Source: Oscillospiraceae bacterium
GTDB taxonomy: Bacteria > Bacillota > Clostridia > UMGS1810
Direction of reading: 5' to 3'
Length of the DNA: 64,000 nt
Assembly: GCA_021629085.1 (NCBI GenBank)
Contig: JAJXRJ010000002.1
Span: forward strand, 45,503-109,502
The stretch's first letter is position 1. Each line of letters starts with the position of its first letter. The notes under the pieces were generated by a model. That model did not search any database, was not told the DNA's origin, and saw nothing but the letters and a program-made list of their open reading frames with translations. Below, in pieces: positions 25,338 through 33,894 of the stretch. The position numbers and the translations under genes are program-made.

Positions 25338-26928
25338 CTAAAAATTGTTTAAATGCCGTGGGCAGGGCAATGTCTTTTTCAAACCGGCGCCCGTCCGCCC
25401 ATAAAAACCGCTCTGGCGCCGCCTGGCAGGTCAGGGTGTAGCAGGTCATGCGCCACTCCACATGGGTAAAAATGTGCGTCCGGTTTTGCACGCTGCAAAT
25501 TTTATCCGGGCGCACGCCCCACGTTTCTGCCGTGCGGATGGCCTTGGCTTCATCCAGCGTGCCCGGGACGTTTGGCAGCTCGTACATGCCCGCCAAAAGG
25601 CCGGCTTCCCCGCGTTTGGCCACAGCGATGCGGTTTTGGTGCAAAAGCACAAACACCGTTTTTTGCTCCGCCCGGCGCGCCCGCTTGGGCGTACGTACGG
25701 GGAGGCGGCCTGCCGTTTGGTTTTGATATGCCATACAAAAGCCGGACGCCGGGCAAATTCCGCAGTTTGGCTGCCCGTTTGGCACGCACACCACCGCGCC
25801 AAGCTCCATTAAGCTTTGGGTAAATTCGCCGCATGCGCCTGCCGGATACACGCGTGCAAGCGATTGCCGGATGTTTGCGCGCACCTCCGGCTTGTCCACC
25901 GGCCGGAATTCCTCTGTCAGCCGCGCAATCACCCGCAGCACATTGCCGTCCACCGCCGGGGTGGGCTGCCCAAAACAAATGGACGCCACAGCCCCTGCCG
26001 TGTACTCGCCAATCCCCGGCAGGCGCAAAATTTCATCGTATTGGCTGGGGAACACGCCGCCAAACTGCTCTACAATGCACACCGCGGCTTTTTTTAAATT
26101 GCGGGCGCGGGTGTAATAACCCAGCCCTTCCCAGCATTTGAAAAGCAAATCGTCTTTGGCCGCCGCCAGGTCAAAAATGGTGGGAAACGCGGCTAAAAAC
26201 CGCTCATAATAGCCTATCACCGCGGCAACCCGCGTCTGCTGCAGCATAATTTCCGAAAGCCAGACATGGTACGGCTCCCGGTCCTGCCGCCACGGGAGGC
26301 TGCGCGCGCATTTGGCATACCAGGGCAGCAGCGCACCGGGCAGGCGCTCGTAAGTCCGGTTCTTTTTTTCCTCTATTTCCCGCATCCGCAAAAGGATCTG
26401 CCGGTAAACGGGAACCATGTGCGGCTCGCCGCACACCTGCTCTAATTCCTCCACCCCAACCCATCTCACCGCGCTGTTTTCATCCGGCTTGATTTTTAGC
26501 GGCTGGGTCTGGTCTGCCACAAACCCAAACGCCACCGAATAGTGCGTATGCGCGGCCACCGGCACGCCGTTTTTTTGGTGCGCCGCCACAAAAAATTGGT
26601 CGACAGACAAAATTTCTCCCGACACCGGGTATGCGGTGACGCCCGTCTCCTCTTCCACTTCCAAACGCGCGGCCAAAAGCAAATCGCGCTCCCCGTCCGC
26701 ATGCCCACCCGGCCAGCAAAAGCGGCCGAGCAGATTGTGATGCACCAAAAGCACTTTGTCAAACGTGCGGTTTGCCACCAGTGCCGACACCACGATATGC
26801 CCGTCTGTCTCCCGCAAAAGCAGCGCCTCGCCATATCTGCTCCAGGCACCAAGCAAGGCGTCTTTGGCCACTTTTTGCGCGCTGTGCGCAGGCTGAAATT
26901 GTCCAATCAGGGCTGGGATTTCTTGCAT
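25318..26928 (-). CDS. mutY: Nudix-domain/A-G-specific adenine glycosylase fusion (MutY)
   Basis: 536 residues; ordinary MutY is about 350. Residues about 1-185 are an added Nudix domain and about 195-536 are a full MutY. MutY residues are all present: Glu226 in SEIMLQQT, Asp327 in PAVDGN, a helix-hairpin-helix around LPGIGEYT, iron-sulphur Cys381/389/392/398, and a C-terminal 8-oxoG-recognition domain. MutY removes A opposite 8-oxoG. The added Nudix box (residues 74-97) has Arg81 where Glu is usual and Leu89 where Arg is usual, but keeps Glu93-Glu94, so hydrolase activity is uncertain. AAGGAGG precedes the ATG. It lies 20 bases downstream of the GH127-like gene. Confidence 0.9.
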   Translation of the reverse strand: MQEIPALIGQFQPAHSAQKVAKDALLGAWSRYGEALLLRETDGHIVVSALVANRTFDKVLLVHHNLLGRFCWPGGHADGERDLLLAARLEVEEETGVTAYPVSGEILSVDQFFVAAHQKNGVPVAAHTHYSVAFGFVADQTQPLKIKPDENSAVRWVGVEELEQVCGEPHMVPVYRQILLRMREIEEKKNRTYERLPGALLPWYAKCARSLPWRQDREPYHVWLSEIMLQQTRVAAVIGYYERFLAAFPTIFDLAAAKDDLLFKCWEGLGYYTRARNLKKAAVCIVEQFGGVFPSQYDEILRLPGIGEYTAGAVASICFGQPTPAVDGNVLRVIARLTEEFRPVDKPEVRANIRQSLARVYPAGACGEFTQSLMELGAVVCVPNGQPNCGICPASGFCMAYQNQTAGRLPVRTPKRARRAEQKTVFVLLHQNRIAVAKRGEAGLLAGMYELPNVPGTLDEAKAIRTAETWGVRPDKICSVQNRTHIFTHVEWRMTCYTLTCQAAPERFLWADGRRFEKDIALPTAFKQFLESPFRA

Positions 26929-26948
26929 GATTCCTCCTTAAAAAGCCA

Positions 26949-28880
26949 TTAAATAAACACCGAATACCAATAGGGCTCCAATTCTATACTGTTCCCGGCG
27001 GATGCAAAGTCGCACATGGGGATGGTCTCACGCGTACCGCCGCATAAAAGCGTCACATCGTATGCACAGCGGTACCCGTCTGCCGGCTTTGGCACCGCCG
27101 TGACAGACGCCCCCTTGCCGCAAACGGTCGGGCGGTCAAAGATGTCCTCTTTGGTGCTGCCCAAACCGCGGCACATCGAAAGCAAAACCGGGCCAATGCA
27201 AAGCGTGGCCTTGGGCTCTTTTATAATGGCGTCCTCGTGCAGTTTTTCCGCGCTTTTGCGGTCGCCCAAATACCGCTGCCGCAGATACGGCGTCATCGGG
27301 TACACATCCGTCCGGTACCAGTATTCCATCAAGCGCGGCGTGCTGTCAAACGCAATGTGGATGTTTGTCGCCCCTTCTTTTAACGGCGTGCAGAAATAAG
27401 TGCCCGGCAACGCCTGATACCGCTTGCCGTCCACTGTCACCTCGGTGTTTTTACTCCAGCCCGGGATGCGCAAATTCAGCGTTTTTTCACCCGCCCCGCG
27501 CGATTTTACGCAAAGGTCGGTTTTGCAATACTGCAAATAGCCCGCGCCGATTTGCAGCGATACGCACGCATCCTCCCCCGGATGCAGGGTCACCTCCGCC
27601 TCGCCGTACAAATTCACATACACAGCCTTGTCATCCTGCGCCGCAATCAGCCCGGCAACATTTACAAAGCCGCGCGGCATGTTGTTCACACAGCAGTGGT
27701 TGTGGTGCATGCCCGCCTGCTCCATGGCATACATGTGGCATTCAGCCGCACGCACGCCCCTGGCGCCCCATGCGCCGTCTTTGGTAACGCCCGCCAGAAA
27801 CGGGTTGTAAAACGCCAATTCTATAAAGTCCATATAGCGCGGGGCGCCCGTAAGCTTGTAAAGCTCCGCAGCCAGGCGGATAAAGTGGATTACATCGCAA
27901 AGCTCGGTAATGGAATTTTGCACGGTGGCGGCGTTTAAAAACAAATCGTTAAAGCCAACGCTGAAAAGCGTGTTATATTCATGCTCCACCAAAAGCGAAA
28001 AAAACCGCTCAGAGACGTGCAAATACTGCGCTTCCCCCGTCACCCGGTAAAGCTCTAATAGCCCCTCAAAGCACGACAGCGTCTCATACACCTTTCCCGA
28101 AATCTCCGCCCGCGCCCGCCTTGGGTCAAACACCGGCTTGCCTTCTTTATCGCACGATTTTGGCACAGCGTTTATCAAATCCAAATTCCACAAATGCGGC
28201 GGCGTACCCGAAAGCGTTTTGGAAACCAGCTTTGCACAGCACGTCTCATCGTCCGCCCACTGCTTTGCAATGGACAGCGAAAAGTCCAGATAGGCCTGAT
28301 TGCCGGTATACCGGTATAACATCAGCATGGGCTTTAAAATGGACGCCGAGGCCACGCCGAAAAAGGTGCCGGTTTCACACACCCGCGCCTCCAGCTTCGA
28401 AAGCGTGTCAATCAGCTGGCTTGCCATGCGCGCCGCACTGTTTAAAATTTTATCGTCCTCAAGCAGCGCATATGCCTCCAGCATGCCCCAAAGGGTATAT
28501 TTTTGGCACCAGATATTCCAGTTCCAGTCGCATTCCCAGCCCATCACCTGTTTGCCTTTTTCGGGGTCGGGCCGAAACACCAGCGCTTTGTCTTTGTAGG
28601 TGCCAATGTATCCGTCCGGACGCTGCAAGGCCATGATGCGGTATACGCTGTCCCGGAGAAAGCCGCGCAGGGCGCTGTCCGCTGTATAGCGGCACACGCC
28701 GCAGGCGCTTATCATCAGCTTTCCCCAAAACTCGCCCTGCCAAATGCCCACAGGCGCTTTTTTATCGTCTATGCAGTTTACAAATGCATCCTCCGCTTCT
28801 TTCCATATTTCATCCTTTGCCGCATCCGAGGTCACCCGGCGGCCAATCACCTGTTCAAACAGCGCGCCGACGCTGCCCAA
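26949..28880 (-). CDS. GH127-like (DUF1680) beta-L-arabinofuranosidase-type hydrolase, separated from its natural 5' end by an in-frame TAG
   Basis: The open part has 643 residues of an alpha/alpha-barrel glycosidase like GH127/PF07944, which releases beta-L-arabinofuranose through a zinc-bound Cys nucleophile. The vicinal Cys pair is kept in HCCVNNMPR, after an EC motif (RAAECHMY). No signal peptide is seen. The frame continues upstream for 20 codons to a GTG with a good ribosome site, but TAG at 28892-28890 blocks it. Translation would need readthrough or restart at the weakly placed TTG at 28880. The remaining 1.9 kb has no other lesion, so the mutation is recent, an error, or tolerated. 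Confidence 0.7.
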   Translation of the reverse strand: MGSVGALFEQVIGRRVTSDAAKDEIWKEAEDAFVNCIDDKKAPVGIWQGEFWGKLMISACGVCRYTADSALRGFLRDSVYRIMALQRPDGYIGTYKDKALVFRPDPEKGKQVMGWECDWNWNIWCQKYTLWGMLEAYALLEDDKILNSAARMASQLIDTLSKLEARVCETGTFFGVASASILKPMLMLYRYTGNQAYLDFSLSIAKQWADDETCCAKLVSKTLSGTPPHLWNLDLINAVPKSCDKEGKPVFDPRRARAEISGKVYETLSCFEGLLELYRVTGEAQYLHVSERFFSLLVEHEYNTLFSVGFNDLFLNAATVQNSITELCDVIHFIRLAAELYKLTGAPRYMDFIELAFYNPFLAGVTKDGAWGARGVRAAECHMYAMEQAGMHHNHCCVNNMPRGFVNVAGLIAAQDDKAVYVNLYGEAEVTLHPGEDACVSLQIGAGYLQYCKTDLCVKSRGAGEKTLNLRIPGWSKNTEVTVDGKRYQALPGTYFCTPLKEGATNIHIAFDSTPRLMEYWYRTDVYPMTPYLRQRYLGDRKSAEKLHEDAIIKEPKATLCIGPVLLSMCRGLGSTKEDIFDRPTVCGKGASVTAVPKPADGYRCAYDVTLLCGGTRETIPMCDFASAGNSIELEPYWYSVFI

Positions 28881-28940
28881 AAACCGGACCTAGTGCAGGT
28901 TCGGAACCTTCATGCGGTCATCTTTCACAAACGCTTCCAC
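28881..28940 (-). other. severed 5' coding segment of the GH127-like gene, with in-frame TAG
   Basis: From GTG at 28940, with AGAGGGAG about 7 bases upstream, the minus strand encodes VEAFVKDDRMKVPNLH, then TAG, then VRF in the same frame as the downstream enzyme. The 16 residues look like a normal N terminus, so this is the original start rather than a leader peptide. Confidence 0.65.
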
Positions 28941-29008
28941 AAAATCTCCCTCTCTTTTCCCATTTTTTTAAAAATCCATCTCTTAAAAAAAACGATATCT
29001 TAAACGTA

Positions 29009-29037
29009 AGTATATACCCTCGCATCCAAAATGTAAA
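29009..29037 (-). promoter_or_regulatory. sigma-A promoter of the GH127-like gene and mutY
   Basis: The minus strand has TTTACA, a 17-base spacer and TATACT, about 70 bases before the GTG at 28940. It is intact although the gene carries a nonsense codon. Confidence 0.65.
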
Positions 29038-29163
29038 TAAAAAAGAGAGAAATGAAGCTAAAAAAAGAATAGATTTTTAAAAACACTGCAAAAAAGGAAT
29101 AGTTTTTCATAAAAAAATACAGTATAATCAAACTAACCATATCATGCCAGGAGGTTTTTTACA

Positions 29164-30861
29164 ATGCGATTATTTCAAGAGAGCATCCGCCGGAATATGC
29201 GGACACTGGACGGCGTCTGGCAGTTTGCGCTGGACGGCAGCAACTGCGGGCAGGAAGAACAGTGGTATGCGTCCTTTCCAAAAGACGCAATCAGGACATA
29301 CGTTCCCTCCTGCTGGAACACCATGCACGGCCTGCTGCACTATGAGGGCGTAGCGTGGTATCAAACCGAATTTTATACCACCGCTCAAAACCTCAAGCTG
29401 GTGTTTGGCGCCGTGCAAAATGAATGCGACGTCTATATGGACGGCCGGCACATCTGTTCCCACTACGGCGGGTTTGTAGAATTTTCCACCACATTGCGCG
29501 GCATAGCGGCAGGCAAACACACCCTCACCCTGCGGGTCTCCAACATCCACAACAGCCAGAACACCATCCCGCTCTCCAAAGTGGACTGGTTCCACCACGG
29601 CGGCATAGCGCGGAGCGTGGAGCTGATAGAATTTGGCGAAGCGTGGATTGACAGTTTGAAACTGGACTACACGCTGACAGACAGCCTGCACACTGCAAAC
29701 CTCTCTGCCCGGATCCGGCTGTGTGCAGACAGGCCGGTTTCGGATGTGCTCAAGCTCTATGTAAATGATACACTCGTGTGCGAAAAACAGGTGGAGGCAG
29801 CGGGCGAAACCGACGTTTTGCTGGACGGCATCACCCTGCAAGGCATCCGACTCTGGGATGTATTGCAGCCCAACCTGTATCTGGTGCGCGCCGAATTTGC
29901 CGGCGACGACATGGCAGACCGGATTGGCTTTCGCACCGTCTCCTTAAAAGACGGCCGCATTTGTGTAAACGATAAACCGGTCAAGCTAAAGGGGGTCAAC
30001 CGGCACGAGGAGCATCCCGACTGGGGCTTTGCCATGCCGTTCCATCTCATCCAAAAGGACATCGACATCATAAAGGGCATGGGCTGCAATATGGTCCGCG
30101 GCTCACACTATCCCAATTCCAAAGCCACGCTGGACTATCTGGACGAAACCGGCCTTCTCTTTTGGGAGGAAATCCCCATGTGGGGCTTTCCCGAGCACGC
30201 GTTAAAAGACCCGCTGGTGACAGAGCGCGGGCGTAAAATGCACACCGAAATGGTCCTGCGCGACTACCACCACCCCTGTATTATCCTGTGGGGCCTTCAC
30301 AACGAGATTGACACCCGCACAGACGCGGCAGTGGCTGTCACAAAGGCCTTTTCCGACACTGTGCGCACGCTGGATGATACACGCCTTGTCACCTATGCCA
30401 CCATGTATCCGCTGGAAGACCGCTGTTTTGCGTTTGCAGACGTGATATCGGTCAACAAATACTTTGGCTGGTACCACGGCCCCTACACTGAATGGGATGC
30501 GTATTTAGAGCAGCTTGACGCGCGCAAGGCGGAAACGGGGAATGCGCAAAAGCCGCTGCTCATATCCGAATTTGGCGCAGGCGCCATCTTTGGGGAACGG
30601 GCCATGGACGACACCCTGTGGGGCGAAAACTACCAGGACAAATGCTTAGACTACACATTGAACCTGTTTTTGGATTCCCCGCTTGTGGCGGGCATGTGCA
30701 TCTGGCAGTACTGCGATATGCGCACCGCGCCGGAGGTGACGCTCTCCCGCCCCCGCGGCTTTAACAACAAGGGGGTTTTGAACGAAAACCGCAAGCCCAA
30801 ACAGGCGTATGCCACGGTCAAAAAGATATACAGCAGTGCAGACGCACGCGGAAAACGATAA
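29164..30861 (+). CDS. GH2 beta-glucuronidase
   Basis: 565 residues, no signal peptide, so cytosolic. The order is sugar-binding domain (about 1-165), immunoglobulin-like domain (about 170-260) and TIM barrel (about 265-560). The acid/base is Glu381 in GLHNEID and the nucleophile is Glu469 in LLISEFG. Asn534-x-Lys536 matches the NxK motif that contacts the glucuronate carboxylate in beta-glucuronidases and separates them from beta-galactosidases. The usual gut-type active-site loop looks short or absent. AGGAGG precedes the ATG, and a TATAAT lies at 29123 without a clear -35. It is divergent from the GH127-like gene, near the xylanase, fitting glucuronoxylan breakdown. Confidence 0.85.
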   Translation: MRLFQESIRRNMRTLDGVWQFALDGSNCGQEEQWYASFPKDAIRTYVPSCWNTMHGLLHYEGVAWYQTEFYTTAQNLKLVFGAVQNECDVYMDGRHICSHYGGFVEFSTTLRGIAAGKHTLTLRVSNIHNSQNTIPLSKVDWFHHGGIARSVELIEFGEAWIDSLKLDYTLTDSLHTANLSARIRLCADRPVSDVLKLYVNDTLVCEKQVEAAGETDVLLDGITLQGIRLWDVLQPNLYLVRAEFAGDDMADRIGFRTVSLKDGRICVNDKPVKLKGVNRHEEHPDWGFAMPFHLIQKDIDIIKGMGCNMVRGSHYPNSKATLDYLDETGLLFWEEIPMWGFPEHALKDPLVTERGRKMHTEMVLRDYHHPCIILWGLHNEIDTRTDAAVAVTKAFSDTVRTLDDTRLVTYATMYPLEDRCFAFADVISVNKYFGWYHGPYTEWDAYLEQLDARKAETGNAQKPLLISEFGAGAIFGERAMDDTLWGENYQDKCLDYTLNLFLDSPLVAGMCIWQYCDMRTAPEVTLSRPRGFNNKGVLNENRKPKQAYATVKKIYSSADARGKR

Positions 30862-30907
30862 TATTTTGTGCAAAAGTAATATTTTTGTGCAAAATGTTAA
30901 AAAATGA

Positions 30908-30936
30908 TTGCCTATGTTCGGCATCCGTGTTATAAT
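30908..30936 (+). promoter_or_regulatory. sigma-A promoter of the GH10 xylanase gene
   Basis: TTGCCT, 17-base spacer and perfect TATAAT, about 60 bases before the start codon. Confidence 0.65.
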
Positions 30937-30997
30937 ATAGACAGAAAGCGGTGTAACAATCATCACAGGCTTTGAAACAAAGAAAAGGAGAATGAAA

Positions 30998-33748
30998 ATG
31001 AAACGAATCACATCCATTGTTCTAAGTGTCATCCTCGCTGTAGTGATGACCATGGGCAGTGTGGGCGTGGTTATGGCGGATGACAGCATCAGCATCACGC
31101 TAAACGGCCAGCCGCTCACCTTCGACCAAATGCCCATTATGGAAAGTGACCGGGTCTTGGTCCCCATGCGCGGCATCTTTGAGGCGCTGGGCGCGCAAGT
31201 TTCGTGGGAAGAGGCCACCGAAACGGTCACCGGCAAGCTTGGCGGCACCACAGTGGTGCTGTCTATCGGCAACACCAACGCCACGGTAAACGGCAGCCCT
31301 GTCACATTGGACGTGCCGGCGCGGCTTGTAAACGACCGCACCCTGGTTCCCATCCGGTTTATCTCTGAGAGCCTGGGCGCAAAGGTGGACTGGGACGATG
31401 CAACCCAGACCGTGATCATTGAAGCGGCAGCCTCTGGAAAGGTACATACCAAAATTGTGTTTGACGACAAGGACAGCTTTGTGCTGGACACCGATTTTGT
31501 GATGGGCGCAGAGTATCAGGCGGAAAATGTTTCGCTCTCCTCGGAAGCAGATCACACAACGGGGAGCGGCAAGAGCTTAAAAATGGCCAACCGCACCAAA
31601 TCTGACCACCGCGTAAAGCTGACAAACGTCTTCTCCGACGCGGACCTTGGCAAAACCTTTATCATTTCCGCATGGATGATGGTGCCCAATGCGGACGACG
31701 CCAGCGTCGCAATTGCCACCTACAGCCCGCAGGGCACCACATATGCGTTTGAGCCCAAGGCATATGCAAGCGCAACGGCGAAAAAGGGCGAGTGGACACA
31801 GCTGAAGCTGGAATACACCCATGACGACGCAAGCGTGACGCAGTTGGGCTTTGACCAGCGCCCCGCAGGCTCCAAATGCGTAGATCTGATTTATGTGGAC
31901 GACATTGAAATCGTGGAAGGTTCCCTTCCCGCTTCGGAAAAGCCCACTGAAAAACCGCCGGTGGGCGAGGTCACTGTGGTAAACGGGCACCGTCCGGTCC
32001 CCACCGAGTTTACCAGGAGCAATTCGCTGGATGATTTGATTTTCTATGAAGAAGATTCCAAAAATCCGGAAGAAATTCTTGCAAGCCTGCCTAAGGGCGA
32101 AGTGGTTGTGGACAATGACGACTTAATCAACGGCGAGTTTGCCGGTGAATATGGCACCGTTGAGACGGTGAAGGTGGACGGACAGCCGTTTACCGAAGCC
32201 CTCCGTGCGACCGTTACCACCCTGCCGCCCAATCCGTATGAATTCCAGATAGTCATCACCGACGACCTTAAGGGCAAGGCAGAAGACGGCGACGTGATGC
32301 TCTTGCAGGTGTCCATGCGCACGCTGGAGGGCAATGCGGAAGCACAGACCGGGCAAATCCAGGTGGTGGTGGAACAGCCAGTTTCCCCGAATGCGAAAAC
32401 CATCACTGGAAACGTGATAACCGGAAAAGACTGGATGACCGCATATTTCCCCTTCACCTTCCAGGAGGGCTTTACCCGCTTGACTGTCCGTTTGGGCTAT
32501 TATGAGCAGGTAGTGGAATTTGGCGGATACTCCATCACCAACTACAAAAAAGATATCAGCATTGACGACCTGCCCAAATCGACGGCCTTCCCGGCCCTTG
32601 CAGAGGATGCCGCATGGCGCAAAGACGCATTGGACCGCATTGAAAAAATCCGCAAAGGCGACATCAATGTCATTGTAAAAGACGCGGCGGGGAATGTGGT
32701 TCCCAATGCAGACGTAAATGTGGATATGTATGAGCATGAGTTCCAGTGGGGCACGGCGTTGAATCCAAACCTTCTGACCAGCCTGGAATATCAAAACATT
32801 GTTGCAACCTACTTTAACGCTGCTGTTTTGGAAAATCAGTTTAAATGGTGCGAGTATGAAAAAGATCCCCAGAAGGCGCGCGACATGGTTGACAAGGCCA
32901 AAGAGCTGGGTATCAAATATATGCGCGGCCACACCTTGGTTTGGGACCGCGTGTATAAAGAAGGCAACACCTCGGTGCCGGCCGATCTGCCTGGCCTTTA
33001 CAACAACCGTGCGGCCCTGGATGAGCGTATCCGGAGCCACATCTTCGACGAAGCCGGCGCGTTCTCAGGCGAACTGGCAGACTGGGATGTACTCAACGAA
33101 GCAGTGAAAAACCGGGAAATGATTAAAATTCACGGCACCAGCATCATCAAACAGTGGTTTGACTGGGCACGCGAAGCCGATCCCCATGCAATGCTGTACT
33201 ACAACGACTACATCACAAACGATACCCTCTTTGACGTGCTGGACCAGATGGAAGAAGACGGCGTGGACTATGACGGTATCGGTATCCAGTCGCACTACGG
33301 CAGCGCAACCGACCCGGTACAGATTTACGAATTCTATGAAAGGCTTGCAAAATACGGCAAACGCTTAAAGGTCACTGAATATGACTTTGACACGCAGGAC
33401 AACATCCTGCAGGCCAACTTCACCCGCGATTTGATGATTACCGCATTCAGCCACGAGGCCATGGACGGATTTATCATGTGGGGCTTTAAATCCCGCGCGG
33501 ATGCCAACCGTTATGTGCTGGTGGATCAAGACTACAATCCCAAGCCTGCATTAGAACAGTGGGCAGACTTAATCTACAACAAGTGGTGGACCCGCGAAGC
33601 CGGCAAAACCGACGCCAACGGCCAATATTCCGTACGCGGCTATTATGGCGACTATGACATCACCGTCACGGCAAACGGCCAGACCAAAACCGTCAGCGTC
33701 CCCTGCTATAAGGGCAATGACAACACCATTACTGTGACGCTTGACTAA
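30998..33748 (+). CDS. secreted multidomain GH10 endo-beta-1,4-xylanase
   Basis: 916 residues. In order: signal peptide (about 1-27, ending VMA-DD); copper amine oxidase-type stalk domain (about 31-143); a carbohydrate-binding, CBM4/9- or CBM22-like domain (about 150-308); a Pro/Glu linker; a second such domain (about 340-515); the GH10 barrel (about 540-865); and a small C-terminal beta domain (about 868-916). The acid/base is Glu701 in DVLNEAV and the nucleophile Glu794 in KVTEYDFD. I chose the second ATG, with AAGGAG at 7 bases; the first leaves one base of spacing. No dockerin or SLH domain, so the stalk domain may serve surface attachment. Confidence 0.9.
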   Translation: MKRITSIVLSVILAVVMTMGSVGVVMADDSISITLNGQPLTFDQMPIMESDRVLVPMRGIFEALGAQVSWEEATETVTGKLGGTTVVLSIGNTNATVNGSPVTLDVPARLVNDRTLVPIRFISESLGAKVDWDDATQTVIIEAAASGKVHTKIVFDDKDSFVLDTDFVMGAEYQAENVSLSSEADHTTGSGKSLKMANRTKSDHRVKLTNVFSDADLGKTFIISAWMMVPNADDASVAIATYSPQGTTYAFEPKAYASATAKKGEWTQLKLEYTHDDASVTQLGFDQRPAGSKCVDLIYVDDIEIVEGSLPASEKPTEKPPVGEVTVVNGHRPVPTEFTRSNSLDDLIFYEEDSKNPEEILASLPKGEVVVDNDDLINGEFAGEYGTVETVKVDGQPFTEALRATVTTLPPNPYEFQIVITDDLKGKAEDGDVMLLQVSMRTLEGNAEAQTGQIQVVVEQPVSPNAKTITGNVITGKDWMTAYFPFTFQEGFTRLTVRLGYYEQVVEFGGYSITNYKKDISIDDLPKSTAFPALAEDAAWRKDALDRIEKIRKGDINVIVKDAAGNVVPNADVNVDMYEHEFQWGTALNPNLLTSLEYQNIVATYFNAAVLENQFKWCEYEKDPQKARDMVDKAKELGIKYMRGHTLVWDRVYKEGNTSVPADLPGLYNNRAALDERIRSHIFDEAGAFSGELADWDVLNEAVKNREMIKIHGTSIIKQWFDWAREADPHAMLYYNDYITNDTLFDVLDQMEEDGVDYDGIGIQSHYGSATDPVQIYEFYERLAKYGKRLKVTEYDFDTQDNILQANFTRDLMITAFSHEAMDGFIMWGFKSRADANRYVLVDQDYNPKPALEQWADLIYNKWWTREAGKTDANGQYSVRGYYGDYDITVTANGQTKTVSVPCYKGNDNTITVTLD

Positions 33749-33760
33749 GATTTTTATAAA

Positions 33761-33797
33761 AAAACCGAAACCCAAAAAGGGTTTCGGTTTTTTTTGC
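33761..33797 (+). terminator. intrinsic terminator after the xylanase gene
   Basis: A 13-base perfect stem, AAAACCGAAACCC and its complement, with a five-A loop and a run of T residues. Confidence 0.92.
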
Positions 33798-33894
33798 CTA
33801 ATTATTGAATCAGGAATAATTTTTTTGATTGGCAAAGTTCCCGCGGCGCGCAAATCCCAAATGGGCTGCAGCGCCAAACATTTAGGAGGCATTC

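Noticed and set aside
28890..28892. TAG as a sense codon (pyrrolysine or recoded amber)
   Set aside because: TAG ends ordinary genes such as yloU and fakA, and no readthrough signal is apparent; a nonsense mutation or read error is simpler.
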